A stretch of DNA of 11,300 bases, from NCBI GenBank assembly GCA_050733935.1, contig JBOHUC010000106.1, positions 1 through 11,300 of the forward strand, in the 5' to 3' direction. A program made the translations under genes and the position numbers. The notes below the pieces were generated by a model. It saw only the letters and a program-made list of their open reading frames with translations. It had not been told where the DNA came from and ran no database searches. The DNA is from JBOHUC01 sp050733935 (GTDB taxonomy: Bacteria > Eisenbacteria > RBG-16-71-46 > DASYSL01). Positions within the stretch are counted from its first letter, which is position 1; every line of letters begins with the position of its first letter. Below, piece by piece: positions 1 through 7,004 of this stretch.

Positions 1-584
1 GCCTCGCGGCGCGCCATCGCCTGTGCGTGCTTCTCGCGCGCGCCGTCGAGCACCGCGCGCGCGGGCGCCTTGACGAACAGGCGCCACGCGTGCGTGACGA
101 GCCCGAATCCGATTTCCGAAGCCACGAGTCCGCTCACGAGGAAGAGCGCGCCGAGGGCAATGCCGCCGCCGATCGTCCCGAGGAGCGAGCGCGCCACGCC
201 CGCGATCCCCTGACCGAGCGAGCCCGTCCACGGGGCCGTGACCGACCCGGCAAGACCGGCGAGCGCGAGAGCCTCGACCGTGAGCAGAATTCCGAACGCG
301 CTCTCGAGCGCGAGCGGACCCGGCGGGCGCCCGCGCAGTCGGTTCGCGCCCCAGGCGAAGAGAAGAAGCGGAACGCCGTACGCCGCGATCCGGCCGAACA
401 CCCCGAACAGGGAATGCGCGAGCAAGGCGCCGAGCGGACCGCACGCGTTCGACATGGACCAGGCGCCGTACCCGAGGGTCGGCGCCCGGTAGGAGACCAA
501 ACTCACCAGCGTCAAGAGTGACAGTGCAACGAACAGCACGCCTGCCACGTGTCTCCGGCGCCGCTCCGAGAGCTCGATCTTCAT
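1..584 (-). CDS. ftsK: DNA translocase FtsK/SpoIIIE, N-terminal membrane part (truncated by window edge)
   Basis: FtsK anchors at the division septum and pumps chromosomal DNA with a C-terminal motor; only the first 194 codons are visible here. The start is ATG at 584, giving MKIELSERRRRH, a short basic head followed by about four hydrophobic segments at roughly residues 13-31, 50-80, 92-112 and 125-156. This matches the FtsK 4TM domain, including the SLVSY-type end of helix 1 and the GPLGALLAHSLFGVFG and AYGVPLLLFAWG stretches typical of the family. The segment after helix 4 (VKAPARAVLDGAREKH) is the start of the cytoplasmic linker. The motor and gamma domains lie beyond the left edge. The gene follows ahcY by about 65 bases in the same direction. 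The call rests on the membrane domain alone, so another protein with this domain cannot be fully excluded. Confidence 0.85.
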   Translation of the reverse strand, partial: MKIELSERRRRHVAGVLFVALSLLTLVSLVSYRAPTLGYGAWSMSNACGPLGALLAHSLFGVFGRIAAYGVPLLLFAWGANRLRGRPPGPLALESAFGILLTVEALALAGLAGSVTAPWTGSLGQGIAGVARSLLGTIGGGIALGALFLVSGLVASEIGFGLVTHAWRLFVKAPARAVLDGAREKHAQAMARRE

Positions 585-589
585 GGGAT

Positions 590-603
590 CCCCGCCTGCG
601 GGG
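590..603 (-). promoter_or_regulatory. Small hairpin holding the ftsK ribosome-binding region
   Basis: A perfect 6-base inverted repeat (CCCCGC / GCGGGG, two bases between) ends six bases before the ftsK ATG on the minus strand. The 3' arm, GCGGGG, is the only purine-rich Shine-Dalgarno-like stretch in front of that start, so folding would hide it. The two-base loop means at least the innermost pair must open. A role in limiting FtsK translation is inference; G+C-rich DNA forms such repeats by chance. Confidence 0.35.
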
Positions 604-623
604 GCACTGGTTCCCGTTGTCTG

Positions 624-644
624 CGCCCGCGAGCGTCGCGGGCG
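624..644 (-). other. GC-rich stem-loop just after ahcY
   Basis: A perfect 9-base inverted repeat (CGCCCGCGA and TCGCGGGCG with a 3-base loop) begins a few bases after the ahcY stop codon. On the minus-strand transcript it is followed by CAGACAACGGG, with no U-tract, so it does not look like a standard intrinsic terminator. It could protect the 3' end of an ahcY transcript or attenuate read-through into ftsK. Both ideas are inference. Confidence 0.45.
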
Positions 645-649
645 GCTCG

Positions 650-1921
650 TCACGTCCCTTCGCTCCATTCGGCGAGGTACGCCACCTGCTCGGGCGTCAG
701 CGTGTCGATGGCGATTCCCATCGCGCCGAGCTTCAGGCGGGCGACTTCCCCGTCGATTTCCTTCGGCACGACGAACACGTCCTTCGGGAGCGTGCCGGCA
801 TGCTTCTTCAGGTACTCGACCGACAACGACTGGTTCGCGAACGACATGTCCATCACCGAGGCCGGATGGCCTTCGGCGGCCGCGAGATTGATGAGCCGAC
901 CCTCGCCGAGCAGGAAGAGCCGCTTCCCGCCGATCGTGTACTCGTCCACGAACGGCCGGGCCGTGCGCTTCGCCGTGCTCATCTTCTCGAGCGCCGGAAT
1001 GTCGATCTCGACGTTGAAGTGGCCCGAGTTCGCAAGAATCGCGCCGTCCTTCATTGCACGGTAGTGTTCCGGGCGCAGCACGTTCTTGTTGCCCGTCATC
1101 GTGATGAAGAGGTCCCCGCGCGAGGCCGCGGCCTCCATCGGCACGACCTCGAACCCGTCCATGACGGCTTCGATCGCCTTGACCGGATCGATCTCGGTCA
1201 CGAGCACGATCGCCCCCATGCCGCGCGCGCGCATCGCGACCCCGCGTCCGCACCAGCCGTAGCCGGCCACCACGACGGTCGAGCCCGCGAGCAGGAGGTT
1301 CGTGCAGCGCAGGATCCCGTCGAGCGTGCTCTGCCCGGTGCCGTAGCGATTGTCGAACAGGTGCTTCGTGTCCGCGTCGTTGATCGCAACGACCGGGTAC
1401 TTGAGCACGCCCTGCTTGCTCATCGCCTTCAACCGGATGACGCCGGTCGTCGTCTCCTCGGTGCCGCCGATGACCCCCGCCAGCATGTCCTGGCGCTTCG
1501 TATGGAGGACGGTCACGAGGTCGCAGCCGTCGTCCATCGTGATCATCGGCTTCGAATCGATCGCCGACTGGATATGCCGGTAGTACGTGTCGTGGTCCTC
1601 ACCCTTGATCGCGTGCGTCGAGATCCCGTAGTCCGCGACCAGCGAGGCGGCCACCTCGTCGTTGGTCGAGAGCGGATTCGAGCCGCACAGCGTGACCTCG
1701 GCCCCGCCCGCCTTGAGCGTGCGGGCAAGGTTCGCCGTCTCCGCGGTCACGTGCAGGCAGGCCGCGACCCGGAGTCCCGCGAGCGGCCGCTCCTTCTCGA
1801 AACGCGCGCGAATCTGGCGGAGCACCGGCATCTGCCGGTCGGCCCAGTCGATGCGGATCTTGCCCTGGGGTGCCAACCCCAGGTCCTTCACGTCGTGCGT
1901 CACACTCATGGTCTCCGCCAT
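650..1921 (-). CDS. ahcY: Adenosylhomocysteinase (S-adenosyl-L-homocysteine hydrolase), short archaeal/thermotogal type
   Basis: This cytosolic NAD-dependent enzyme splits S-adenosylhomocysteine into adenosine and homocysteine, relieving product inhibition of methyltransferases. The 423-residue product shows the family landmarks: ACLHVTAET (residues 54-62, substrate His57), DDGCDL (130-135), TEETTTG (154-160), the NDADTK lysine (186) and FDN (189-191), the NAD-binding GYGWCGRG (220-227), ITMTGNKN (273-280), SGHFNVEID (299-307) and GEGRLINL (339-346). It ends at AEWSEGT and lacks the C-terminal DHYRY tail found in the eukaryotic/proteobacterial type, where it reaches the neighbouring subunit's NAD site. 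The GYGWCGRG wording is also typical of archaeal and Thermotoga enzymes. The ATG at 1921 has AGAAGGGG a few bases upstream and follows the metK stop by one base; a second Met at codon 5 is less likely. Pairing with metK places both in the methyl cycle. Confidence 0.97.
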   Translation of the reverse strand: MAETMSVTHDVKDLGLAPQGKIRIDWADRQMPVLRQIRARFEKERPLAGLRVAACLHVTAETANLARTLKAGGAEVTLCGSNPLSTNDEVAASLVADYGISTHAIKGEDHDTYYRHIQSAIDSKPMITMDDGCDLVTVLHTKRQDMLAGVIGGTEETTTGVIRLKAMSKQGVLKYPVVAINDADTKHLFDNRYGTGQSTLDGILRCTNLLLAGSTVVVAGYGWCGRGVAMRARGMGAIVLVTEIDPVKAIEAVMDGFEVVPMEAAASRGDLFITMTGNKNVLRPEHYRAMKDGAILANSGHFNVEIDIPALEKMSTAKRTARPFVDEYTIGGKRLFLLGEGRLINLAAAEGHPASVMDMSFANQSLSVEYLKKHAGTLPKDVFVVPKEIDGEVARLKLGAMGIAIDTLTPEQVAYLAEWSEGT

Positions 1922-1922
1922 G

Positions 1923-3065
1923 TCAGATCCCCTTCTTGAGATCGCTCACCCGGTTCGTCTTCTCCCAGGTGAACGCGTCGTCTTCGCGGCCGAAGTGTCC
2001 GTAGGCCGCCGTCTTCCGATAGATCGGGCGGCGGAGCTTCAAGTCCCGGATGATGCCGCCCGGCGTGAGATCGAAATTCTTGCGCACGAGGCGCGTGATC
2101 GCCGCGTCCGGAATGTTCCCCGTGCCCATCGTATCGCACATGATCGAGACCGGCTTCGCCACGCCGATCGCATACGCGAGCTGGACCTCGACCTTGTCGC
2201 ACACGCCCGCGGCGACGAGGTTCTTCGCGACCCAGCGCGCCGCGTAGCACGCCGAGCGGTCGACCTTCGAGGGGTCCTTGCCGGACAGCGCACCGCCGCC
2301 GTGGCTCCCCATGCCGCCGTACGTGTCGACGATGATCTTCCGACCCGTGAGCCCGGTGTCCGCCTTGGGGCCGCCGTTCACGAACCGGCCCGTCGGGTTC
2401 ACGTGGATCTTCACGTCGTTCCAATCCACGAGCTTCTTCGGCAGGATCGGCTTCAACACCTGCTCGATCACGTCTGCGCGGATCTTCTTCGTCGTCACAT
2501 CCGGATGGTGCTGGGTCGAGACGACCACCGTGTCGATGCGAATCGGCGTTCCGTTGTCGTACTCGACCGTGACCTGTGACTTCCCGTCCGGGCGAAGGTA
2601 ATCGAGCTTCCCGCTCTTCCTGAGCTTCGCGAGCCGCTCGCACACGCGGTGCGCGAGCATGATCGGCAGCGGCATGAGCTCTTTCGTCTCCCGGCATGCG
2701 TAGCCGAACATGAGCCCCTGGTCCCCCGCCCCACCCGTGTCCACGCCCATCGCGATGTCGCCCGACTGGTCGTCGATCGAGGTGATGACCGAGCACGTCT
2801 CGTAGTCGAAGCCGTAGGACGCGTCCGTGTACCCGATGTCCTTGATCACCTGGCGCACGAGCGAGGGGATCTCGACGTAGGTCCGGGTCGTGATCTCCCC
2901 GGCGACGAACGCGAGCCCGGTCGTGACCAGCGTCTCGCACGCCACGCGACCCTGCGGATCGCCGGCGAGAATGGCATCGAGGATTCCGTCCGAAATCTGG
3001 TCGGCCACCTTGTCGGGGTGGCCCTCGGTGACGGACTCCGAGGTGAAGAGGTGCGGCTCGGCCAT
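1923..3065 (-). CDS. metK: S-adenosylmethionine synthetase (methionine adenosyltransferase)
   Basis: MetK makes S-adenosylmethionine from ATP and methionine, with cleavage of the tripolyphosphate, in the cytosol as a tetramer. The 380-residue protein is full length. It has FTSESVTEGHPDK (residues 7-19, catalytic His16), GAGDQGLMFGYA (112-123), the RPDGKSQV lysine (162), NPTGRFVNGGP (223-233) with the adenine-stacking Phe, GLTGRK (238-243), KDPSKVDRS (263-271) and the C-terminal AAYGHFGRED (353-362). Two departures are visible. The glycine-rich signature reads GGGALSGKD, with Leu where Phe or Tyr is the rule. The loop between GVD and GAGDQG is short, about eight residues fewer than in E. coli. 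The ATG has a strong AGGAG five bases upstream. It is followed by ahcY after one base, which suggests a shared transcript. Confidence 0.98.
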   Translation of the reverse strand: MAEPHLFTSESVTEGHPDKVADQISDGILDAILAGDPQGRVACETLVTTGLAFVAGEITTRTYVEIPSLVRQVIKDIGYTDASYGFDYETCSVITSIDDQSGDIAMGVDTGGAGDQGLMFGYACRETKELMPLPIMLAHRVCERLAKLRKSGKLDYLRPDGKSQVTVEYDNGTPIRIDTVVVSTQHHPDVTTKKIRADVIEQVLKPILPKKLVDWNDVKIHVNPTGRFVNGGPKADTGLTGRKIIVDTYGGMGSHGGGALSGKDPSKVDRSACYAARWVAKNLVAAGVCDKVEVQLAYAIGVAKPVSIMCDTMGTGNIPDAAITRLVRKNFDLTPGGIIRDLKLRRPIYRKTAAYGHFGREDDAFTWEKTNRVSDLKKGI

Positions 3066-3070
3066 GTTCT

Positions 3071-3075
3071 CTCCT
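3071..3075 (-). promoter_or_regulatory. Strong Shine-Dalgarno of metK
   Basis: AGGAG (within AGAGGAGAG) lies five bases before the metK ATG on the minus strand. It confirms that start and suggests independent ribosome loading rather than coupling to the nucleotidyltransferase 66 bases upstream. Confidence 0.8.
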
Positions 3076-3112
3076 CTAGACGGATGGATCGCGGGGTGCC
3101 GGCGTGCGCCCG

Positions 3113-3132
3113 GCTCCGTTCGAAACCGGAGC
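3113..3132 (-). other. Stem-loop at the end of the nucleotidyltransferase gene
   Basis: A 6-base inverted repeat (GCTCCG and CGGAGC, 8-base loop containing the palindrome TTCGAA) starts at the last base of the nucleotidyltransferase stop codon and lies in the 66-base gap before metK. No U-tract follows it on the minus-strand transcript, so termination is doubtful. The gap holds no recognisable -35/-10 pair and is too short for a known SAM riboswitch. Confidence 0.35.
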
Positions 3133-4136
3133 TAGCCCATGCGCACTTCGGACGAGTCCCCCACGTTGAGGTGGCGATAGGTTCCGCGCACCAGCGCGTT
3201 CTCGCCGATCACCGATCCTTCGAGCAGGATCTGCTCGACGACGGCATCCTGGTTCACGATCGAGTTCCGCACGACCGCCTCGCGCACCACGGCGCGGGCG
3301 GCGATCGAGACGTGCGGTCCCACGATCGAGCTTTCGATCACAGCACTCGGATCGACCGCGACCGGCGGCACGAACACCGTGCCCGCGGGCGCCTTGACGC
3401 CGTTGAGCGGCGGCCGGAGCTCGAGCAGGTCGCGGTTCGTCTCGAGCAGCGTTTCGGTCTTTCCGCAGTCGTACCAGCCCTCCACCGGGAAGGGCCGGAT
3501 CTTGTGGCCGCGCTCGATCATGATCTGGAGCGCGTCCGTGAGCTGATACTCGCCCTTGGTCTTCAGGTCCTTCTCGACCAGCGCATCGAGCGCGTCGAAG
3601 AGGAGGACCGTATCCGTCATATAGTAGACACCCACGATCGCGAGGTTCGACGTCGGCCGGTCGGGTTTTTCGACCAGACGGACCGCGTAGCCGTCCTTGA
3701 CCTCGACGATGCCGAAACGCCGCGGGTCCTCGACCTCCTTGACGCCGATCCGGCTCTCGCCGCCGGCCAGAATGCCCGTGAGGTCGCCACGGAAGATCGT
3801 GTCCCCGAGCACGATGAACGCGGGATGGCCGCGCACCAGGCTCTTCGTCAGGCGCACCGCGTGGCCCAGGCCCATGCGCTCCGGCTGGTCCACGTACGAC
3901 CGCGTGAGATGCGAGTAACTCGCATCCACGTACTCGCGGATGTGCTCGCCCATGTGCCCGACCACGAGCACGACGTCCGTCACGCCCAGCCGCTCGAGGT
4001 CGTCGAGGATGTGGGCCAGGATCGGCTTGCCGGCGACGTGAATCAGCGCCTTCGGCGTCGTGTGCGTGTGCGGGCGCAGGCGCGAGCCCACGCCGGCCAC
4101 CGGAATGATCGCCTTCGTCCCGGCCACCGGGGTCAT
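3132..4136 (-). CDS. NDP-sugar nucleotidyltransferase (glucose-1-phosphate thymidylyl/uridylyltransferase-like) with left-handed beta-helix tail
   Basis: Enzymes of this family join a sugar-1-phosphate to a nucleoside triphosphate, giving an activated NDP-sugar for cell-surface polymers. The 334-residue product has the Rossmann-like transferase domain at residues 8-235: the nucleotide-binding VAGVGSRLRP followed by TTPKAL (13-31), the metal-binding GDT (111-113), EDPRRFGIVE (136-145), EKP (156-158), GEYQLTDAL (195-203) and GWYDCGKTE (220-228). Residues 250-325 carry hexapeptide-type repeats (AVIESSIVG, VSIAARAVV, SIVNQDAVV, GSVIGENAL) of a left-handed beta-helix, as in the long form of RmlA and related enzymes. 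The ATG at 4136 overlaps the preceding isomerase stop as ATGA, which decides the start. The exact sugar and nucleotide cannot be read from the sequence; dTTP or UTP with glucose-1-P is likeliest, mannose-1-P guanylyl transfer less so. No mutase that would supply the sugar-1-P is in the window. Confidence 0.88.
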   Translation of the reverse strand: MTPVAGTKAIIPVAGVGSRLRPHTHTTPKALIHVAGKPILAHILDDLERLGVTDVVLVVGHMGEHIREYVDASYSHLTRSYVDQPERMGLGHAVRLTKSLVRGHPAFIVLGDTIFRGDLTGILAGGESRIGVKEVEDPRRFGIVEVKDGYAVRLVEKPDRPTSNLAIVGVYYMTDTVLLFDALDALVEKDLKTKGEYQLTDALQIMIERGHKIRPFPVEGWYDCGKTETLLETNRDLLELRPPLNGVKAPAGTVFVPPVAVDPSAVIESSIVGPHVSIAARAVVREAVVRNSIVNQDAVVEQILLEGSVIGENALVRGTYRHLNVGDSSEVRMG

Positions 4137-5245
4137 CGGGGGATCGTCCCTCCATCGGGTCTTCCGCGGGCCGCCCCGGCGGGTTCCGAGAGCGCGGCCT
4201 TCAGGCGACCGATCTTTGCGATCGGCGTCGGATCGACGCCCGCGAGCACGCCCAGGTACAGACTCACCCAGTCTCCGAACACGACGAGCGACAGGAGGCG
4301 CGCGAGGCGCGACCGCCCCCGCGAGCTCACTTCGTGCGTCACCACTCCTTCGGCCTCGAGCAGCTCGCGCGTCGCGACGACGCGGCGCGCGACGCGCGGC
4401 GACTCTTCCGCGTCGCGGAGGAAGACCGCCGCGAACCGCGGATGGAGATCGGCGAGCGCCTCGAAGCCGACGATCTCGTTGTGATTCATCTCGGGCACGG
4501 CTTCGTGGAACGCGGGTGTCTTCGCGTTCTCGTTCACCTGGCCCTTCCAGCGGCGCGCGGCGACCGCGGGAAACCCCGCGGCACCGTAAACGCACACGGC
4601 GCGACCCGCGAGAGAGCGCGCGAGGGCCTTCGCCGGGTTCTCGCTCTCGGGACGATCCGGCGCGAGCGCCCGGCACTCCTCCTCGAGCAGCGCGAGACTC
4701 TCGTCCCACGCGGGCTCGCCCTCGCCCGGGTCCCCGAGCGCTTCGAGCAGAATGGACAAAGACACGACAGAATACCCGAGCGCGGCCCTTGGGGGAAGGC
4801 CCGCGGGCAGGCTCACGCAGGGCACGCCATCGGCCTCGCACAGGCGCGCGAGCTCCCCTCCCGTCGCGAGCGCCAGGCGCCGGATTCCGCGGGCGCCCGC
4901 CTCGGCGTAGAGCGAAAGCGTCTCCTCGGTGTTCCCCGAATAGCTCGAGAGAAGAACGAGCGCGTCCGCACCGACGGAGGCCGGCCAGCGATAGTCGCGC
5001 ACGGTGATCGCAGGAAACGGAAGCCTGTGTGCGGCGAGCGCGAAGACGAGATCGGACGCGATCGCCGATCCGCCCATGCCGCCGACCGCGAGAATGCGCG
5101 GAAGTGTGAGGTCCCCGGGCCAGCCCTTGCGCGCGAGCGCTTCGCGCTGCGTGCGCACCTGCGCGGGCCACGAGGCGATGAGGTCCGCCATCCGCGACCG
5201 GTCGACGCGGCGGACGTCCTCCTCACTGAGCGTCGCGGGCAGCAT
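4133..5245 (-). CDS. Bifunctional phosphoglucose/phosphomannose isomerase (SIS-domain family)
   Basis: Members of this family interconvert glucose-6-P or mannose-6-P and fructose-6-P in the cytosol. The 370-residue protein carries two SIS halves. The first has GGMGGSAIASD (residues 55-65) and the phosphate-binding SYSGNTEET (101-109). The second has YGAAGF (220-225), GQVNENAK (235-242) with the catalytic-type Glu239, and PEMNHNEIVGFE (251-262) with His255, then DPTPIAKIGRLK (338-349) near the C-terminus. This arrangement matches the archaeal/FCB bifunctional enzyme rather than classical PGI or ManA. The start is the ATG at 5245, preceded by GGAGGAGAGG; it lies inside the end of ptsI (23-base overlap). 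The stop overlaps the nucleotidyltransferase start as ATGA. Sitting directly behind a mannose-family PTS, it would process the incoming sugar-6-phosphates. Activity on both sugars is inferred from the family. Confidence 0.92.
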   Translation of the reverse strand: MLPATLSEEDVRRVDRSRMADLIASWPAQVRTQREALARKGWPGDLTLPRILAVGGMGGSAIASDLVFALAAHRLPFPAITVRDYRWPASVGADALVLLSSYSGNTEETLSLYAEAGARGIRRLALATGGELARLCEADGVPCVSLPAGLPPRAALGYSVVSLSILLEALGDPGEGEPAWDESLALLEEECRALAPDRPESENPAKALARSLAGRAVCVYGAAGFPAVAARRWKGQVNENAKTPAFHEAVPEMNHNEIVGFEALADLHPRFAAVFLRDAEESPRVARRVVATRELLEAEGVVTHEVSSRGRSRLARLLSLVVFGDWVSLYLGVLAGVDPTPIAKIGRLKAALSEPAGAARGRPDGGTIPR

Positions 5246-7004
5246 CCTCTCCTCCGAGCAGAATCGGGGGCAAATGGGGATCGAGCTCGTTCTCGAGCAG
5301 GCGGCGGATCGCGCCGGCCGTCGGGAGCGCGAGCGCCTGATTCGCGAGCGAGCGCGCACGCTCGTACGTGAGCGTCCGCACCGCCGCCTTGACGCGCGGG
5401 AGATCGAACGGCGAGACCGAGAACTCGTCCACGTCCATCCCGACGAGGAGCACGGCGATGCGCGGATCGCCCGCCATCTCGCCGCACACCCCGACCCAGC
5501 GTCCCGCCGCGTGTCCGGCGCGCACGGTCGCCGCGACCGAGCGCAGGACGGCCGGATCGAGCGGCTCGTACAGGTAGGCGATCTTCTCGTTCCCGCGGTC
5601 CATCGCGAGCGTGTACTGGATGAGATCGTTCGAGCCGATCGAGAAGAACGCGACCCGCTTCGCCATGAGGTCCGCGCTCCAGACGGCGGACGGCGTCTCG
5701 ACCATCATGCCGACCTCGCAGTCCGGATCGAACGCGCGCCCTTCGCGCCGGAGCTCGCGGCGCACCTCGTCGCACAAAGCGAGCGCGCCGTCGAGCTCGT
5801 CGTAGGTCGTCACCATCGGGAACATGAACTTCACGTTCCCGAGCGTGCTCGCGCGCAGGATCGCCCGGAGCTGCGTGCGGAACACCTCGGGATGGTGGAG
5901 AGCGAAGCGGATGCCGCGCCAGCCGAGGAACGGATTCGCCTCGGTGTCGGTCTGCAGGTAGCTTGCGACCTTGTCGCCGCCGAGATCCATCGTGCGGATG
6001 ATCACCGGGCGCGGATGGAGGCGCTCGGCGATGTTCCGGTACGCCTCGTACTGCTCCTCCTCGGTCGGAAGCTGGGCGCGCCCCAGATAGAAGAACTCGG
6101 TGCGGTAGAGGCCCACGCCCGAGGCTCCGCTCTCGATCACGTGCTCGATCTCCTCGGGGATCTCGAGGTTCGCGGAGAGCTCGATCTTCCGGCCGTCCGG
6201 CGTGACCGCGGGCAGATCCTTGAGCGCCGCGAGCTCGCGGCCGTGGGCCTCGATGATGCGGATCCGCCTTCGGAAGCGGGCCTCGCGCCGCGACGACGGG
6301 CGGGGCCACACCGCACCGGAGTATCCGTCCACCACGAGGAGCTCGCCGTTCTTGACGGCGCGCGTCACGTGGCGCAGCCCGACCACGGCCGGAATGCCGT
6401 GCGAGCGCGCGAGCAGGGCCGAATGCGACGTCCGCCCGCCCGAATCGGTCGCGACCGCGAGCACCTTCCCCTTGTGGAAGTGGATCGTCTCGGACGGCTC
6501 GAGCTCGTGGGCGACGATGACGCTCGGCTCGGTGAGCTCCTCGATCCGGCGCACGTCGGTTCCCGTGAGGTGCCGGAGCACGCGCCGCGACACGTCGCGG
6601 AAGTCGACCGCACGGTCGCGGAACGTCTCTTCGGCGCTCGATTCGTACGCGGCGGCCGCCTGCGAGAAAATGCGGTTGAACGCGTACTCGGCGTTCACGC
6701 GCTCGGTCGCAATCGCGGTGCGGACGGATTGCGACACGCTCGGATCCTTGAGCAGCAGGAGCTGCACTTCGAGAATCGCCTGGGTCTCCGACTCGTGGAG
6801 CTCCGAGACCTGGTCGAGCAGGTCCTCGAGCTCGTGCCGTGAATCCGCGAGTGCGGTCTCGAAGCGCTTCGATTCCGACTCGAGCTCCGCCTGTGCGAGC
6901 ATCCGCCGGTGGACGTCGATGTCGTGCGGGGGCAGAACGAGCGCGGGCCCGAGCGCGAGCCCGGGTGAGGCTGCGATGCCCTTGAGCGCGTCAGTCTTCG
7001 CCAA
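5223..7004 (-). CDS. ptsI: PTS Enzyme I (phosphoenolpyruvate-protein phosphotransferase)
   Basis: Enzyme I takes phosphate from phosphoenolpyruvate and passes it to HPr, the first step of the phosphotransferase system, in the cytosol. The 593-residue product is full length. It begins with GIAASPGLALGPA (residues 9-21), has a helical HPr-binding region (about 35-145) and the phosphohistidine motif GGRTSHSALLAR (189-200, His194). The PEP-binding barrel follows with GVGLYRTEFF (296-305), MDLGGDK (339-345), FMFPMV (393-398), ETPSA (436-440), SIGSNDLIQY (455-464) and the catalytic Cys507 in GVCGEMAGD. All key residues are intact, so this is not a degenerate or nitrogen-type (PtsP, GAF-fused) enzyme. 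The start is TTG at 7004, supported by a strong GGAGGA at good spacing; it overlaps the end of ptsH by 14 bases. Co-translation with HPr is likely. Confidence 0.98.
   Translation of the reverse strand: MAKTDALKGIAASPGLALGPALVLPPHDIDVHRRMLAQAELESESKRFETALADSRHELEDLLDQVSELHESETQAILEVQLLLLKDPSVSQSVRTAIATERVNAEYAFNRIFSQAAAAYESSAEETFRDRAVDFRDVSRRVLRHLTGTDVRRIEELTEPSVIVAHELEPSETIHFHKGKVLAVATDSGGRTSHSALLARSHGIPAVVGLRHVTRAVKNGELLVVDGYSGAVWPRPSSRREARFRRRIRIIEAHGRELAALKDLPAVTPDGRKIELSANLEIPEEIEHVIESGASGVGLYRTEFFYLGRAQLPTEEEQYEAYRNIAERLHPRPVIIRTMDLGGDKVASYLQTDTEANPFLGWRGIRFALHHPEVFRTQLRAILRASTLGNVKFMFPMVTTYDELDGALALCDEVRRELRREGRAFDPDCEVGMMVETPSAVWSADLMAKRVAFFSIGSNDLIQYTLAMDRGNEKIAYLYEPLDPAVLRSVAATVRAGHAAGRWVGVCGEMAGDPRIAVLLVGMDVDEFSVSPFDLPRVKAAVRTLTYERARSLANQALALPTAGAIRRLLENELDPHLPPILLGGEDAARDAQ
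5250..5255 (-). promoter_or_regulatory. Shine-Dalgarno deciding the isomerase start
   Basis: GGAGGA lies four bases before the ATG at 5245, within the ptsI coding region. It supports this start over an in-frame reading that extends further upstream into ptsI, which lacks such a site and would add residues foreign to the family. Confidence 0.75.

Noticed and set aside
624..644. Intrinsic terminator after ahcY
   Set aside because: The stem is strong but is followed by CAGACAACGGG with no run of U in the minus-strand transcript, so it is listed only as a stem-loop.
518..1939. Long plus-strand open frame (473 codons) opposite ahcY
   Set aside because: It is the complement of a clearly conserved gene. 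The product is Arg/His/Asp-rich low-complexity sequence without any domain, as expected for the antisense frame of G+C-rich codons.
3066..3131. SAM riboswitch or promoter in front of metK
   Set aside because: The gap is about 66 bases, too short for the known SAM riboswitch folds given the ribosome-binding site it also holds, and no -35/-10 pair is visible.
2649..4484. Plus-strand open frame of 611 codons opposite metK, the nucleotidyltransferase and the isomerase
   Set aside because: It crosses three conserved minus-strand genes and has an Arg/His/Asp/Val-biased composition with no recognisable motif.
3132..5171. Long minus-strand frame that would fuse about 340 extra residues to the nucleotidyltransferase
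   Set aside because: The extra N-terminal part is read out of frame through the isomerase gene and is Arg-rich nonsense; the ATG at 4136 with the ATGA overlap gives the family-typical start.
5004..6842. Plus-strand open frame of 612 codons opposite ptsI
   Set aside because: It mirrors Enzyme I, whose motifs are unmistakable on the other strand; the composition is that of an antisense shadow.
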